DNA from: Saccharomycodes ludwigii
Lineage: Eukaryota; Ascomycota; Saccharomycetes; Saccharomycodales; Saccharomycodaceae
Length of the DNA stretch: 64,000 bases
Assembly (NCBI RefSeq): GCF_020623625.1
Contig: NC_060206.1
Span: 682,001 to 746,000, forward strand
Direction: 5' to 3'
In this document: piece by piece, positions 18,955-31,166 of the stretch
Position numbering within the stretch: position 1 is the first letter of the stretch
How the letters are laid out: each line of letters begins with the position of its first letter
Made by a program: the position numbers and the translations under genes
Notes under the pieces: generated by a model
Told to the model about the DNA's origin: nothing
Database searches by the model: none
What the model saw: only the letters and a program-made list of their open reading frames with translations

Positions 18955-19744
18955 GGAGTTATTTGTTAACTAGGTAGTTTCCATGAAACTTTTATCTTTT
19001 TAATTTATTATATATAATTGGTACACCATAGTTTATAAGATTTCATTAGGTACATAAGTGAATTATTTTGTCTGTCACTTTTTTTTTTTTTATTTTTATT
19101 TCAAATCCAATAATACATTACGAATATTCATATAAGTGTCTATTTTTTTTTTTATATTTATTTATTTATTATTTGAATTGTATATTATATGAGTTTTTAG
19201 CTAACTATAAAATAAAAAATAAATATACTTTTTAGAATCAACGTCATTTGGAAGCATATCCTACAAAGATGTTTTAGTGATATTTTGAATAATTTTCAAT
19301 TTTAAACTTTTCTTTTTTATATTGTGACATCCGACTATTTATTCCGAAATCCGAAACGTTGCTTTCATGGAAAAAAGGAAAGTAGGGCAAGGCGCGGCGA
19401 GGCGCGGCAAGGCAGGACAACGAAGGACAACGAAGGACAACGAAGGACAACGAAGAACAACGAAGGACAACGAAGGACAAAACAGCAAGAATGGAAAATC
19501 TGTGTTGTTTTTTTAGTGGAATTTTTATTTCTTTTTTTTTTGAATTTTTTTACGAGTAACGTGCGTTTTTTGTTTCTAAATAAAGCTCATAACAACATAA
19601 CTTACTTCCAAATCAGTAACATCAAAAAAAAATGTACAAGTAGTCTAATATTTTACTAGAAAATAGAAATATCAGCAAAGGACGTGAAAAGTATTGTATA
19701 ATAAACTGGAAATATAATAACTATAAACAAAATAATTCATTAGC
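18955..19744. other. Intergenic, ATG32 to SLN1
   Basis: About 790 bases. The left 350 are A/T-rich 3' flank. A TCCGA cluster lies at 19329-19358 (ATCCGAC, ATTCCGAAATCCGAAACG), followed by a 10-bp-period GC-rich array (19385-19480). The rest is leader sequence of SLN1. No gene seen. Confidence 0.6.
19385..19480 (+). repeat. 10-bp tandem array upstream of SLN1
   Basis: The array has a 10-base period throughout: first two or three G+C-rich units (GGCGCGGCRA), then about 6.6 units of GGACAACGAA (19415-19480), one with a single substitution. It is strongly G+A biased on the plus strand and far more GC-rich than the flanks. It ends about 265 bases before the SLN1 ATG. Confidence 0.88.
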
Positions 19745-22700
19745 ATGTTAAATTATACTGATAAAATAAATATTAGAAAAATTTTTAAACTACCATTCCA
19801 TGTAGGGATCAGACAACAGTTAATGATGCTAGTTTTGATGGTAGCGTTATGTTCTTTGATCATATTGTCTGTTATCACAGGTATATATTTCACTGCAAAT
19901 TATAAATCACTACGGGCCGATAGATTATATGTTGCAGCCCAACTAAAATCATCTCAGATCGATCAAAATTTAAATTATTTATATTACCAATGTTATTGGT
20001 TGAGCGAGAGAGCGGAAATAGAAAATGCCTTGATAAGTTATAGAGCAGGCAACACTTCATCCTCCAACTGGGAGGAATCATTAGTAATTTTGGAAAAGTT
20101 TTTGGGATCTTCGGATTTGTTTACTAATGTACAGTTGTACGATTCGAACTATCAAGGTGTTTTGAACATCACAAACAATGGAAGTGGGAACTTGATACCC
20201 TCTCATGTTTTAACTGAACTATTTCCCCTATCAGATGATATAGCAGTGCCGTCTTCTCTAATAAGTGCAGGTATTCTTACAGATCCTGTTTTAAACGGGA
20301 GTAATTATTTGATGTCCATGTCCTTGCCCGTTTTTGCTAGTGTTTCAGTTTTAATACCGACATCCCAGATATTTGGCTATATAACAATTGCTATGTCTGC
20401 AGATGGGTTGAAGAGCGTATTTAATGACACAACAGCTTTGGGGAAATCTGATGTATCAATTATTTCTGCCTTGTACACAAATGGCACACTTACAAACTAT
20501 CACTATATTTTCCCGCCAAGCGGATATTCGAGTAGCATTATTAACCTGAGTTTTCCCATCCCCAATGGTTCCTTTATTCAAACCGCATTCACATCATCCA
20601 ATGGTGGCTCATTGAAAAAGACACATTTATTTGCAGGGCAGTCGGTAGCTGCTGGCTACTCAAAATGTTCTTTTAAATTAGTCAACTGGGCAGCAATCAT
20701 AACACAACCAGAAGACATTTTTCTTTCACCTTCAATAAAATTAACAAAAATTATAATTGGTGTAGTTATAGGTATAGCAGTAGTAATGTGTCTTATTAGT
20801 TTCCCATTAGCAGTTTGGGCAGCGAAACCAATTATTAGACTTCAGCAGGCCACAGAGATAATTGCAGCTGGTAGAGGTTTAAAATCGTATCATGGACACA
20901 CCCCTTCTTTGAGCAATGACGGAAGTAACTCAAGCAGTAATCACAAAAGGAATAGTTTTGGTGGCTCTTTAGGGTCATTGGCACATGGTAAATTGACTAC
21001 TGAAAAGCTACATTTAGATACATTTAATAATGATATCCCTGATGGAGGCAGTGTAAATTATTCTTTGAACTCCATGAAAACGCACAGTCCAAGTTTATCG
21101 AGGAAAAGAAGTGGTTCAATACAAAACAGATCTCAACTGCTTATCAATGCACGAGTTCCAGTCTACAGGAGACTATTTTCAGATGAACTTTCAGAATTGA
21201 CGGATACTTTTAATACCATGACCGATGAATTAGATAGACATTATGCTTTGCTTGAAGATAGGGTACGAGCAAGGACAAAACAATTAGAGCACGCAAAGAT
21301 CGAGGCTGAGTCTGCAAACGAGGCCAAAACTGTTTTTATTGCAAATATCTCTCACGAATTGAGAACGCCTTTGAACGGTATCCTAGGTATGACAGCTATT
21401 GCAATGGCCGAAAAGGATATGGATAAAGTGCAGAATAGTTTAAAGCTAATTTTCCGGTCCGGCGAATTGTTGTTACACATTCTTACTGAATTATTAACAT
21501 TTTCGAAAAACGTTTTAAAAAGAACTAAATTGGAGGAGAGAGACTTTTTGTTAGAAGACGTTGCATTACAAATTAAATCCATTTTTGGCAAGTTGGCAAA
21601 AGATCAACATGTCAAATTGTCCATATTAATAATACCAAACAGAGTCAGAATCATGGAGCTTTGGGGCGATTCAAACAGAATTATCCAAATAGTAATGAAT
21701 TTGGTGTCTAATGCTTTGAAATTTACTCCGATAGACGGGAAAGTTGATGTCAGATTTAAGTTACTGGGTGAGTATGATGAAGTAAAAAGTAAGCAAGAAA
21801 ATTACAAGGAAGTTTACATAAAATCTGGCACAGAACTTAATACCACTGGTAATTTTCAAATACATTTAGAAGAGTTAGGTACTAAAAATAATATTGGAAC
21901 AGAAATAAATGATACTTCATCGTTGTTTTCATCTTCAAGTAGCTCATATGATGATATGATATTCACATCCCAATTCAAGAAACCAGTATCTTCCAGAGTT
22001 GATGATGCTAAGAGTAATGAAATTAAATTTGATGAAAAGGACCAACGGACTTGGGTGATAGCAGTAGAAGTTGAAGATACTGGACCAGGTATAGCGGAAT
22101 CTTTACAAGAGTCGGTTTTTAAACCCTTTGTTCAGGGAGACCAAACACTTTCCAGACAGTACGGTGGTACCGGTTTGGGGTTATCAATTTGCAGGCAGTT
22201 AGCATCAATGATGAAAGGTACAATGAAATTAGACTCTAAAGTGGATCATGGAAGCAAATTTACCTTTACACTTCCTCTAAGACAAACTGGTGAAGTAATC
22301 TTGGATGAAGATCATGCAAAGTTTGAGGATGAGTTTAATCCTTGCAGCAAGTTTAATAGAAAGGTTAAATTCAAAATGGCCAATAAAATCATCACCAATG
22401 AAAAAATACCAAACAAAAGTACTGAAAGGTTTATGGAAAATGAAACTGACGGTGAAAGTGTGTTTAAACGCAAGAATAGCAATAGTACGGATAAAACGCA
22501 TCTTGCCAATATCAGCAGCACTAGCGCTGTTAGTTTTCGAAACCAAGATTCAGAGTCCACAGATGATTATTCGTTCGACGTTAATTCCAAAATATCAAAC
22601 AAGAATAATAAAACTGTTGGTACGATAAGAGTTGACAGACCCTTTTTACAAAGTACTGGCACAGCTACGTCATCCCGCAACGTTTTAATCCCAAACACTG

Positions 22701-23164
22701 CTGGTAGTAGAATGAGTGATCGAAATGAGGAACATAAAAAGGAAACAAAGGGGGATGTATCGCGAGAGGCGAGTACAAAAATATTGGTTGCTGAAGATAA
22801 TAACGTTAACCAAGAAGTTATAAAAAGGATGTTGAAGTTAGAAGGGTATACCAATATTGATTTGGCATGTGATGGAAGGGAAGCATTTGAAAAAGTAAAA
22901 GAAATTTTAGATCTTGCCAAGCATTACGATATTATATTTATGGACGTGCAAATGCCTAAAGTTGATGGGTTGGTATCTACCAAAATGATTAGGAACGATT
23001 TACACTATAATTACCCTATTGTTGCCTTGACTGCCTTTGCTGATGATAGTAATATAAAGGAGTGCTTGGATTCCGGAATGGATGGCTTTTTATCTAAACC
23101 AATTCAAAGAGCTAAACTACAAAGAGTTTTGAGGGAGTTTTTAACGGAAAATAAGCCTGAATAA
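19745..23164 (+). CDS. SLN1: Osmosensing hybrid histidine kinase Sln1
   Basis: Sln1 is the plasma-membrane osmosensor that feeds the Ypd1-Ssk1/Skn7 phosphorelay above the HOG pathway. The 1139 residues (1220 in S. cerevisiae) contain, in order: TM1 (about 26-50); an extracellular sensor region; TM2 (about 336-358); a linker; a coiled-coil region before HisKA; HisKA with phospho-acceptor His537 in NISHELRTPLNG; an HATPase domain (N box NLVSNALKFT, DTGPGIA, GGTGLGLSI, about 655-860); a variable Ser/Asn-rich linker; and a C-terminal receiver with phospho-acceptor Asp1067 in IIFMDVQMPK and the conserved SKPI lysine near 1119. All catalytic boxes are intact. It lies between ATG32 and RPL40 as YIL147C does. 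Confidence 0.97.
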   Translation: MLNYTDKINIRKIFKLPFHVGIRQQLMMLVLMVALCSLIILSVITGIYFTANYKSLRADRLYVAAQLKSSQIDQNLNYLYYQCYWLSERAEIENALISYRAGNTSSSNWEESLVILEKFLGSSDLFTNVQLYDSNYQGVLNITNNGSGNLIPSHVLTELFPLSDDIAVPSSLISAGILTDPVLNGSNYLMSMSLPVFASVSVLIPTSQIFGYITIAMSADGLKSVFNDTTALGKSDVSIISALYTNGTLTNYHYIFPPSGYSSSIINLSFPIPNGSFIQTAFTSSNGGSLKKTHLFAGQSVAAGYSKCSFKLVNWAAIITQPEDIFLSPSIKLTKIIIGVVIGIAVVMCLISFPLAVWAAKPIIRLQQATEIIAAGRGLKSYHGHTPSLSNDGSNSSSNHKRNSFGGSLGSLAHGKLTTEKLHLDTFNNDIPDGGSVNYSLNSMKTHSPSLSRKRSGSIQNRSQLLINARVPVYRRLFSDELSELTDTFNTMTDELDRHYALLEDRVRARTKQLEHAKIEAESANEAKTVFIANISHELRTPLNGILGMTAIAMAEKDMDKVQNSLKLIFRSGELLLHILTELLTFSKNVLKRTKLEERDFLLEDVALQIKSIFGKLAKDQHVKLSILIIPNRVRIMELWGDSNRIIQIVMNLVSNALKFTPIDGKVDVRFKLLGEYDEVKSKQENYKEVYIKSGTELNTTGNFQIHLEELGTKNNIGTEINDTSSLFSSSSSSYDDMIFTSQFKKPVSSRVDDAKSNEIKFDEKDQRTWVIAVEVEDTGPGIAESLQESVFKPFVQGDQTLSRQYGGTGLGLSICRQLASMMKGTMKLDSKVDHGSKFTFTLPLRQTGEVILDEDHAKFEDEFNPCSKFNRKVKFKMANKIITNEKIPNKSTERFMENETDGESVFKRKNSNSTDKTHLANISSTSAVSFRNQDSESTDDYSFDVNSKISNKNNKTVGTIRVDRPFLQSTGTATSSRNVLIPNTAGSRMSDRNEEHKKETKGDVSREASTKILVAEDNNVNQEVIKRMLKLEGYTNIDLACDGREAFEKVKEILDLAKHYDIIFMDVQMPKVDGLVSTKMIRNDLHYNYPIVALTAFADDSNIKECLDSGMDGFLSKPIQRAKLQRVLREFLTENKPE

Positions 23165-23496
23165 CCTTGATTGATGACCTTGGAACAATGTTGATATATA
23201 TCGAATTGATTTTAAATAAGTTTATACAAAAAGTACACGTCCATGAAAACTATATAACTTAACACACTCTTTTTTTTTTTTTTTTTTTTTTTTTTTGTTT
23301 TCCTAATGCATCTTGAACTGCATTTGAAATGTAAAACAGAATATGCTTGTATATTATATAAAAGTAACCAGATATCATACTTTGATGAAAATTAAAAAAT
23401 TAATTTAAATAAAAATTAAAACGTATATATGTATATATATATATAAATATATAAATATAAATTGGTTTGTTTTCTGAAAATACGTAAATACACCCT
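23165..23496. other. Convergent intergenic region, SLN1 / RPL40
   Basis: About 330 bases of A/T-rich 3' flank for both genes, with a T run of about 26 bases (23271-23296) and TATATATA stretches (23425-23455). No gene or RNA seen. Confidence 0.6.
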
Positions 23497-24703
<1,207 letters not shown>

Positions 24704-25490
24704 CTTGACTTTTGCGGTTGATATATTCTTTTTTTTTTTTTTTTTCTCTAAATAAATAAAGATAATATTAGAAAGTATTTTTTTTTATAGATATGAAGTA
24801 CAATTAATAAGTGCCAAAATCAACTAACAGGAATATTAGAAAAAGACCAATAAAAAAAAAAATTTTGGAAAAGGAGAAGAAAAAAAAAAAGATGCAAAAA
24901 AATTTTGAAATAAAAAATTTCTTTAAAGGTTAAATTAAAATTTGGAAAAAAAGAAAAATAAATTAAAAAAAAAAAAAGGCAGCAAAGTGAAAGTCAGCCC
25001 TGTTTGAGAAAAGGCCATACAAGCAAACTTTTCTAGGCAAATCAAACGAACAAAAAAATTAAAAACATTTTTTATTTTTATAACTCGAAAAAAGTTTTGT
25101 ATTTTTATATTTGTATATTTGTAAATGTACGGATGTATCAATAACAAAAAAATATCATGTCACAAATAATATTTTGTTTGTTTTTAAGCCCTAATAATTT
25201 ATGTTAGGGGTTTTATTTCTAAAAAAATTATATTAAAAAAAACAAAAAAAAAATTTAAAAGCTGCCGTATAAAAATAAATTTATTATATATATATAATTT
25301 TTTTTTTTTCTTCTTTTTCAATTCATACTCAATTTTATAATCATTGTTCATAAAAACAAAGAGAGCCACCCTAAATTAACAAACAAACAAACAAAAAAAA
25401 AACAAAAAACTCCTTTTTCAAAAGCTGAAAGAACAAAAGAAAAATACCCTTACCATACATTCAAAATAAGTCAAATAACCAAATAACATC
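24704..25490. other. Divergent intergenic region, RPL40 / MLP1
   Basis: About 790 bases acting as promoter for RPL40 (left) and MLP1 (right). It contains long A and T tracts and an inverted pair of TTAGGG-type sites (25189-25209). No Rap1-type ACACCC-CAYT site is evident. No gene seen. Confidence 0.6.
25189..25209. promoter_or_regulatory. CCCTAA / TTAGGG inverted pair (possible Tbf1 site)
   Basis: CCCTAA (25189-25194) and TTAGGG (25204-25209) face outward around a 9-base spacer. TTAGGG is the Tbf1 recognition core, and Tbf1 is the ancestral ribosomal-protein-gene regulator in yeasts such as Candida albicans. The pair is about 490 bases from the RPL40 ATG and about 280 from MLP1, so the target gene is unclear. 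Confidence 0.4.
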
Positions 25491-28400
25491 ATGAGCATTG
25501 TGCCACATGATTCAATCCCTAATAGCACCAATGACCCTACAATTAACCTGCAGGTTTTATCAAAATCTATTGGTGTGGAAGAATCCTTAATTAATACTTT
25601 AAACCCTACATTACTCAACAAATTATCTGATATAGTTTCTAATTTGGAACTTTTGAAATCAGAAAATCTCGATAAAACTTCTGTAATTGATGGCTTGAAG
25701 TCCTCATTTCAACAAAAAATTGAAAAACTAAAAGAAGAGTTTAAAACACTTTCCGAGGATAATGATAATTTAATAAATGAAAAAGAATCCTTTGAAAAAT
25801 CTAAACGGGGCTTAGAGGAAACAATTCAAAAGAATTCAGCAGAAATTAAAGTTTTGGAACTAAAATCAACTGAGCTTTTAGAACAAAAAAAAATGGTCGA
25901 AAGTGATAAAACACAATTATTGACCAATTTAGAAAAGAAAAGTTTCCATATAAATGACCTTGTTGGCCAAGTTAAAACTTTAGAAACAAAAGTAAAAGAT
26001 TTAAAAACAAATAAAAATGAAAATGAGCTTCGTATTCAAAATTTAGAATCGGATAACATTCAATTTAAATTTGAAAATGAAAAATTGAAAAAAGAGCTTG
26101 AATTATCTAGTACAAATAATGACTGGCTTAATGAGCAATTGAAAATTACTTCTGAAAAATTTAACGAATATAGGCAAAATATTAGTTCAGAATTATTGGA
26201 ATTAAAATCAAGCTTAAGGAAAACAACAGAAAATCTTCAATTGGAAAAAAATTGCAATGCCAGGATAACAAAGGACGTTGAGCATAAAACTAAATTACTG
26301 CAACAAAAATCGGTCGAATTAAAGACCATCTCTGATAATTTGGAGAAGCAAAAGCATGAATTTGCCCACGAAGTCATGTTAAAGGAGAAATTGATTGCTT
26401 TATTAGAAAAACAGATTAAAACATTAAAAGAGACGCATGCAGATTATCACGATCAAACTGTGGCTCCAAAAGATTCTTTGCTTGAAGAATTATCCAAGAA
26501 TAAGGAAATAATAAAAAATTATGAAGCAAAAATTGATTGTTTGGAAGATGAACTTCAGCAACTTTCAACTACAGATTCTACTCAAGAAGAAAAAAGCATC
26601 GACATCGGCAAAGTTTACTCTGATATGAGTATTTTGAAGAAAGAATTAATCAAAGAAAGACATCAGAAATTGGATTTGCAAAAACAAGTGGAAAGTTTTA
26701 TTGTTGAATTAGAACATAAAGTCCCAATTTTAAACTCATTTAAGGAACGCACTGAAATGTTAGAAAATGAAATTACAGTATTAACTTTTGAGCTCGAAAA
26801 AACTAGTAAGGATAATGAAATGAAAATTAGATTGTTGGATTGTGGAGAACAAAAAGTCAACGATTATCAGTCACAGATCAGGCTATTAAAACAACAAAGA
26901 ATAGACTTGGCCAACCAAGTCAAATACTTGTTGCTTCAAATCGAGTTACGCAGTGATGCAAAGCAGGCAAATATCTTAACTCCAAAACAACTAAATTTAA
27001 TTTCAAAATTAGTTGATTCTTCAAATCCATATGATGAAGACATCCAAAAGGAAATTAGCGACAGATTAGTGGTTTTTAAAGATATTAACGAGTTACAGCA
27101 ACATAATGCAGAATTGTTAACTTCGTTGAGACAACTAGGCCATAAATTGGAGGAAGAAGAAATGAAAAATGCAACAAATATCAGTAGTATTGAAAGTAAA
27201 GCCATTGAGGAGGCAAAAGAACTTATTGTTGAATTGCAAAAACAAAATACCACATTACAAGATAAGCTAGCATTGGTTATTAAAGAACGTGATGCCTATA
27301 AATTGGTAAACAGCAGCAAGACCTCAGACGGTAAATCAGTAGAAGCTGATGTTAAATCGATTATTAGTGAAAATCAAGCAAGAATTAAAGAATTGGAGAC
27401 TCATCTCTCAGAATCTGTGAAGTACTATTCAGAAAACGTTAAAGTGTTAAATGAAGAAGTTCAAGCTTTGTATAAACAAAAAAGTGAAATTGAGCTCAAA
27501 TTTAGCTCAGAAAGGTCATCCAAATTACTTGCTGAAGAAAGGTATAGACTATTGTGTGATAATCTAGATGGCCTGAAGAGCGAAAACACTCTGCTAAGAT
27601 CCAGGTGTGATAAAATAGAAGATAATCTTTTAACTCAAGATAAAAATACCAATGAAACTATTAACGAATTAATCTCTTTGAAATCTCAGAACGATGTTTT
27701 ACTTGCTCAAATTGAAAACTTAAAGAAAGAAAAGTCGTTGATCAAACAATCGAACGATAAACGCTCCCAAGAGAATGCCTCGATTTCAAAAGAAAGAAAC
27801 CAATTAAAAGTTTTGGTTACTGAGCTACAAATGTTGAAAAAGGAAAACGACAAAATTTTGGAAAACGCTTATAAGAAGTACAGTACAGATATTGAACAAA
27901 CAAAAGCCGAGATAACCGGTCTAAAAACTCAGTTAGAAACGAAGACAAAAGAATTGGATGACTTGTCCAAATTGCATCGAGACTCTACCGATTTATTTCA
28001 ACAAAAAGTCTTTGAGTTAAATGAAAAAGCAATAGAGTTTCAAAAAGATTTGGCTACAAAAGATATTTATAGCAATAAGTTAGAAGGCGAAATTAAAAAC
28101 TTGAAAGATACTGTATCGCAGAAAGATAGTAAACTACACACTTATGGCCTATTGAATGAAAACTCCCCCTTGGAGATGTTGAAAAAAGAAATGGAAAAAA
28201 CAGAAATTAAGCTAAAGGAATACGAACAAGAACTTGCTCAATACAAAGACATGTATAAGTCTTCTGAAGAAACAATCAATAGTTTGAGTAGTGCGCTACA
28301 ACTTGCTAGGGATAGCGTGTCACGGAAAGAGCAGGAGTTTGTGCAAATTGAAAATGAGTTAAAACATAAGATATCTTTACTTGAAACTCAAATTACTGAT

Positions 28401-30719
28401 TTGAACAATGAGTTAGAACAACAAAAATTGGAAATGGAAATCCAATTATCTGATTATAAAAAGGAAATAGAGCGTCTAAAAGTTTTTGAAAGCGATTCTG
28501 TTTCTATTCGAAAAGATTATGAAGATAAGACTAGTTTGTTGCAAAACAGTTTAAGTGAACAGCAAAGTTTAGCTATTAGTTGGCAAAAAAAATATGAAGA
28601 AGAATTGCAAAGTCATGCTTCTATTACTAAATCTGTGGGGAATTTAAGAGAGGATTGCCAACGTTACCAGCAACAAGTGGAAGAGCTAAAGGCGACTGCT
28701 GACACTGCTAGAAAAACCTTGGAGACACATGAATTGAGTTGGGAAGAACAAAGGGCTGAACTTGAATCACAGCTAGGTTTGGCTAATGAGAGCATTGAAG
28801 ATTTGAAATCACAAAATAAATTATTGTACGACCAAATTGAAAACAAGCTAGAGCTCAACAAAGGTCTTGATTCCGTTGATGAAGAATTATTTGGTAATAA
28901 GGAATTACTTTTTGCCGTTCGTCGCGAAAAAGAAATATTGGAAACAAAACTAGAAGTTTCTAAAAGAGAAGAAAGCTTAACCCGTCAACAATTAGATAGT
29001 GCCAATAAAGAATTATTAACTTGTAAAATGGAACTCAATAATTTGAAGCAATTAAGCGATTCCAACGCCAATGAAGATTTATTCAATAAGCACAATGAAA
29101 TATTGGAGAAACTAAATCAGTTGAATTTGTTAAAAGAAAGTAACATTACTCTAAGAAACGAACTTACATTGGAACTAAAGAAAAATAAGGATTGGTCAGA
29201 ACGGATACAATCTTTAGAAACTGAACTATCGCCATTAAGAGTTGAAATAGAAACTTTAAAGACAACGATATCTGAAAAAACCAAGGAGCTTGAATCTGTC
29301 AGAGAGGAGGCCAATCGTTGGAAAACGCATATGCAAAATATGTCTAAGAAATATGGCCAAGTTGATGTTACGGAATATGAAAATTTGAAACATCAATTGG
29401 TTACTGAGGAGGATGAAATTAAAAGGATGAAAACATGTCTGGAAGAAACAAAAAATTCCTACGAAGAAAAGTTCCAGAAACTGAAGTCTCAGTGTCACAT
29501 AAAATTAAATGACATGAAAATTAAAAACCAAACCTCTCTTGATGAACTAAATTTATTGCTAGGTGAAAAGATAAAGCATGCAGAAAACTTGGAAAAGGAA
29601 AAAAACGAACTAACTTTATCATTTGAGACTGAGAGAAAAAAGTTAGAAGATCAACTAAGCGAAACTACGGAGCACATTAAGTCTGCTGATAATTTATCCA
29701 AGAAAGTTGAAGAGTTGGAACAAAAATTAAACAAGGAAAGAGATTATAACAGTAAAAAATTAGCTGAATTGAGTGCACAAAGCGATGTTAACGATTTTGA
29801 GAAGGAGAAACAACAATGGATTGAGGAGAAAGAAAAGGAAATAGCTGAAAAATTTAAGGAAGATTTAAACAAAGCTATTGACGAAAAGTTGAAGGAACTT
29901 TCTGCAGAAAAAATCCCATCCGCTACTGATATTGAACGATTGAAGCAGGAATGGGAAGCGGAAAACGAAAAAGTCATTGAAGAACGGATTAATAAAGCAA
30001 GAAGAGAGGCGGTAGAAGGTATTAAGGAGGAAAGAATTGATAGTATTATAAAGAAAAAGCAAAAATCTTTGGAAGAATCGTTTAACAAAAAGGTTATGGA
30101 GGAAGCAGAAAAATTGACTGCTACTAAAAGGGAGGTGGATCAAACTGAAATAAGAAAACAATTGGAACTAGAATTAAAGGAGAAACTAAGTAAAGACTTT
30201 ACAGAGAAATTAAATGAATCCAAGAAGAAGCAAGTTTTAGAGGCGGAGACTCAATTCAAGATGAAAATTAACTTATTGAAAAACCAAAGCGATAAGTATA
30301 AAAAAGAAGTGGAAGAATTGAAGCAAAAATTGGGAGCTAAGGATAAAGCTGCCACTCATTCTTTTGCCCCCTCTGTAGCTTTACCATTTCCTCCAGGGGC
30401 TAGTTTTCCATTTTTCTACAATCAGTTAGGACCAAACGGCAACAACAATGGTAATGGTAATAATAATGGTAATGGTACTAGTGGTGGTATTAACAGAACA
30501 ACAGACCAAAATAGGGTTCAACCTGTTTTTAATGATTCTTTGAAACGCCAACAGGCAAATACTGATGATACTCAAAATAGTGAGCAAAATAATGATAAAA
30601 GGCAAAAGGTGGAGTCGGAGGAATCTAAATTAAGTTATACATCCAATACCATGGATAGTAATAATTTATCATCTGCTGCTCAAAAGGATCATGATGAAAA
30701 AAATAATGTTAACTCATGA
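25491..30719 (+). CDS. MLP1: Nuclear basket protein Mlp1/Mlp2 (TPR family)
   Basis: This 1742-residue protein is almost entirely heptad-repeat coiled coil (about 40-1610), rich in Lys, Glu, Gln and Leu. Its C-terminal tail (about 1620-1742) is low-complexity, contains PFPPGASFPFFYNQ and Asn/Gly repeats, and ends in a charged Ser/Asn/Asp segment. That is the layout of Mlp1 (1875) and Mlp2 (1679), the filaments of the nuclear pore basket involved in mRNA surveillance and export and in gene tethering. The position next to RPL40 matches both YIL149C and YKR095W, so it represents the single pre-duplication gene. It is one open frame with no break. Confidence 0.94.
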   Translation: MSIVPHDSIPNSTNDPTINLQVLSKSIGVEESLINTLNPTLLNKLSDIVSNLELLKSENLDKTSVIDGLKSSFQQKIEKLKEEFKTLSEDNDNLINEKESFEKSKRGLEETIQKNSAEIKVLELKSTELLEQKKMVESDKTQLLTNLEKKSFHINDLVGQVKTLETKVKDLKTNKNENELRIQNLESDNIQFKFENEKLKKELELSSTNNDWLNEQLKITSEKFNEYRQNISSELLELKSSLRKTTENLQLEKNCNARITKDVEHKTKLLQQKSVELKTISDNLEKQKHEFAHEVMLKEKLIALLEKQIKTLKETHADYHDQTVAPKDSLLEELSKNKEIIKNYEAKIDCLEDELQQLSTTDSTQEEKSIDIGKVYSDMSILKKELIKERHQKLDLQKQVESFIVELEHKVPILNSFKERTEMLENEITVLTFELEKTSKDNEMKIRLLDCGEQKVNDYQSQIRLLKQQRIDLANQVKYLLLQIELRSDAKQANILTPKQLNLISKLVDSSNPYDEDIQKEISDRLVVFKDINELQQHNAELLTSLRQLGHKLEEEEMKNATNISSIESKAIEEAKELIVELQKQNTTLQDKLALVIKERDAYKLVNSSKTSDGKSVEADVKSIISENQARIKELETHLSESVKYYSENVKVLNEEVQALYKQKSEIELKFSSERSSKLLAEERYRLLCDNLDGLKSENTLLRSRCDKIEDNLLTQDKNTNETINELISLKSQNDVLLAQIENLKKEKSLIKQSNDKRSQENASISKERNQLKVLVTELQMLKKENDKILENAYKKYSTDIEQTKAEITGLKTQLETKTKELDDLSKLHRDSTDLFQQKVFELNEKAIEFQKDLATKDIYSNKLEGEIKNLKDTVSQKDSKLHTYGLLNENSPLEMLKKEMEKTEIKLKEYEQELAQYKDMYKSSEETINSLSSALQLARDSVSRKEQEFVQIENELKHKISLLETQITDLNNELEQQKLEMEIQLSDYKKEIERLKVFESDSVSIRKDYEDKTSLLQNSLSEQQSLAISWQKKYEEELQSHASITKSVGNLREDCQRYQQQVEELKATADTARKTLETHELSWEEQRAELESQLGLANESIEDLKSQNKLLYDQIENKLELNKGLDSVDEELFGNKELLFAVRREKEILETKLEVSKREESLTRQQLDSANKELLTCKMELNNLKQLSDSNANEDLFNKHNEILEKLNQLNLLKESNITLRNELTLELKKNKDWSERIQSLETELSPLRVEIETLKTTISEKTKELESVREEANRWKTHMQNMSKKYGQVDVTEYENLKHQLVTEEDEIKRMKTCLEETKNSYEEKFQKLKSQCHIKLNDMKIKNQTSLDELNLLLGEKIKHAENLEKEKNELTLSFETERKKLEDQLSETTEHIKSADNLSKKVEELEQKLNKERDYNSKKLAELSAQSDVNDFEKEKQQWIEEKEKEIAEKFKEDLNKAIDEKLKELSAEKIPSATDIERLKQEWEAENEKVIEERINKARREAVEGIKEERIDSIIKKKQKSLEESFNKKVMEEAEKLTATKREVDQTEIRKQLELELKEKLSKDFTEKLNESKKKQVLEAETQFKMKINLLKNQSDKYKKEVEELKQKLGAKDKAATHSFAPSVALPFPPGASFPFFYNQLGPNGNNNGNGNNNGNGTSGGINRTTDQNRVQPVFNDSLKRQQANTDDTQNSEQNNDKRQKVESEESKLSYTSNTMDSNNLSSAAQKDHDEKNNVNS

Positions 30720-31166
30720 TTTTTTTTTTTTTTTTTTTTTTTAAATTATAAGTTTTATTATCTGTATATTAATGTATTTTGTACATATCTTGATCTTAGT
30801 ATATGTATATTAAGAAGAATTAATTGGAATTTAGTGTTTATTAATAATTTTTGTTAGCTTGATTTTTTTTTTTTTCTTTTTTTTTTTTTATGTAAACATC
30901 TCAATGAATCAAAAATTTAGCTATAAAAATGGCTACTTAATGCTCGAGTTTAACAAAGTTTCACACCGTTTTTAAAGGAAAAAAAAAATAAATATAAAAA
31001 ATAAAATCTTTTTTTTTTTATCCATTACACAGGATTATAATATACTAAAAATCATCATCAATCTACCATTTAAAAAATTACAAAAAAAAAAAAAAAAAAA
31101 AAGCCAACGATTTCTAGGGAAATAAATTCCTTACTCTTTTACTTCCTTCATTAAACAATTGATAAT
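30720..31166. other. Intergenic, MLP1 to TFB1
   Basis: About 450 bases, A/T-rich, with a T run just after the MLP1 stop, another near 30865-30890, and an A run near 31082-31102 close to the TFB1 leader. No gene or regulatory site recognised. Confidence 0.55.

Noticed and set aside
25189-25209. TTAGGG as interstitial telomere repeat
   Set aside because: Only single inverted hexamers, no tandem array; a factor-binding site is the simpler reading.
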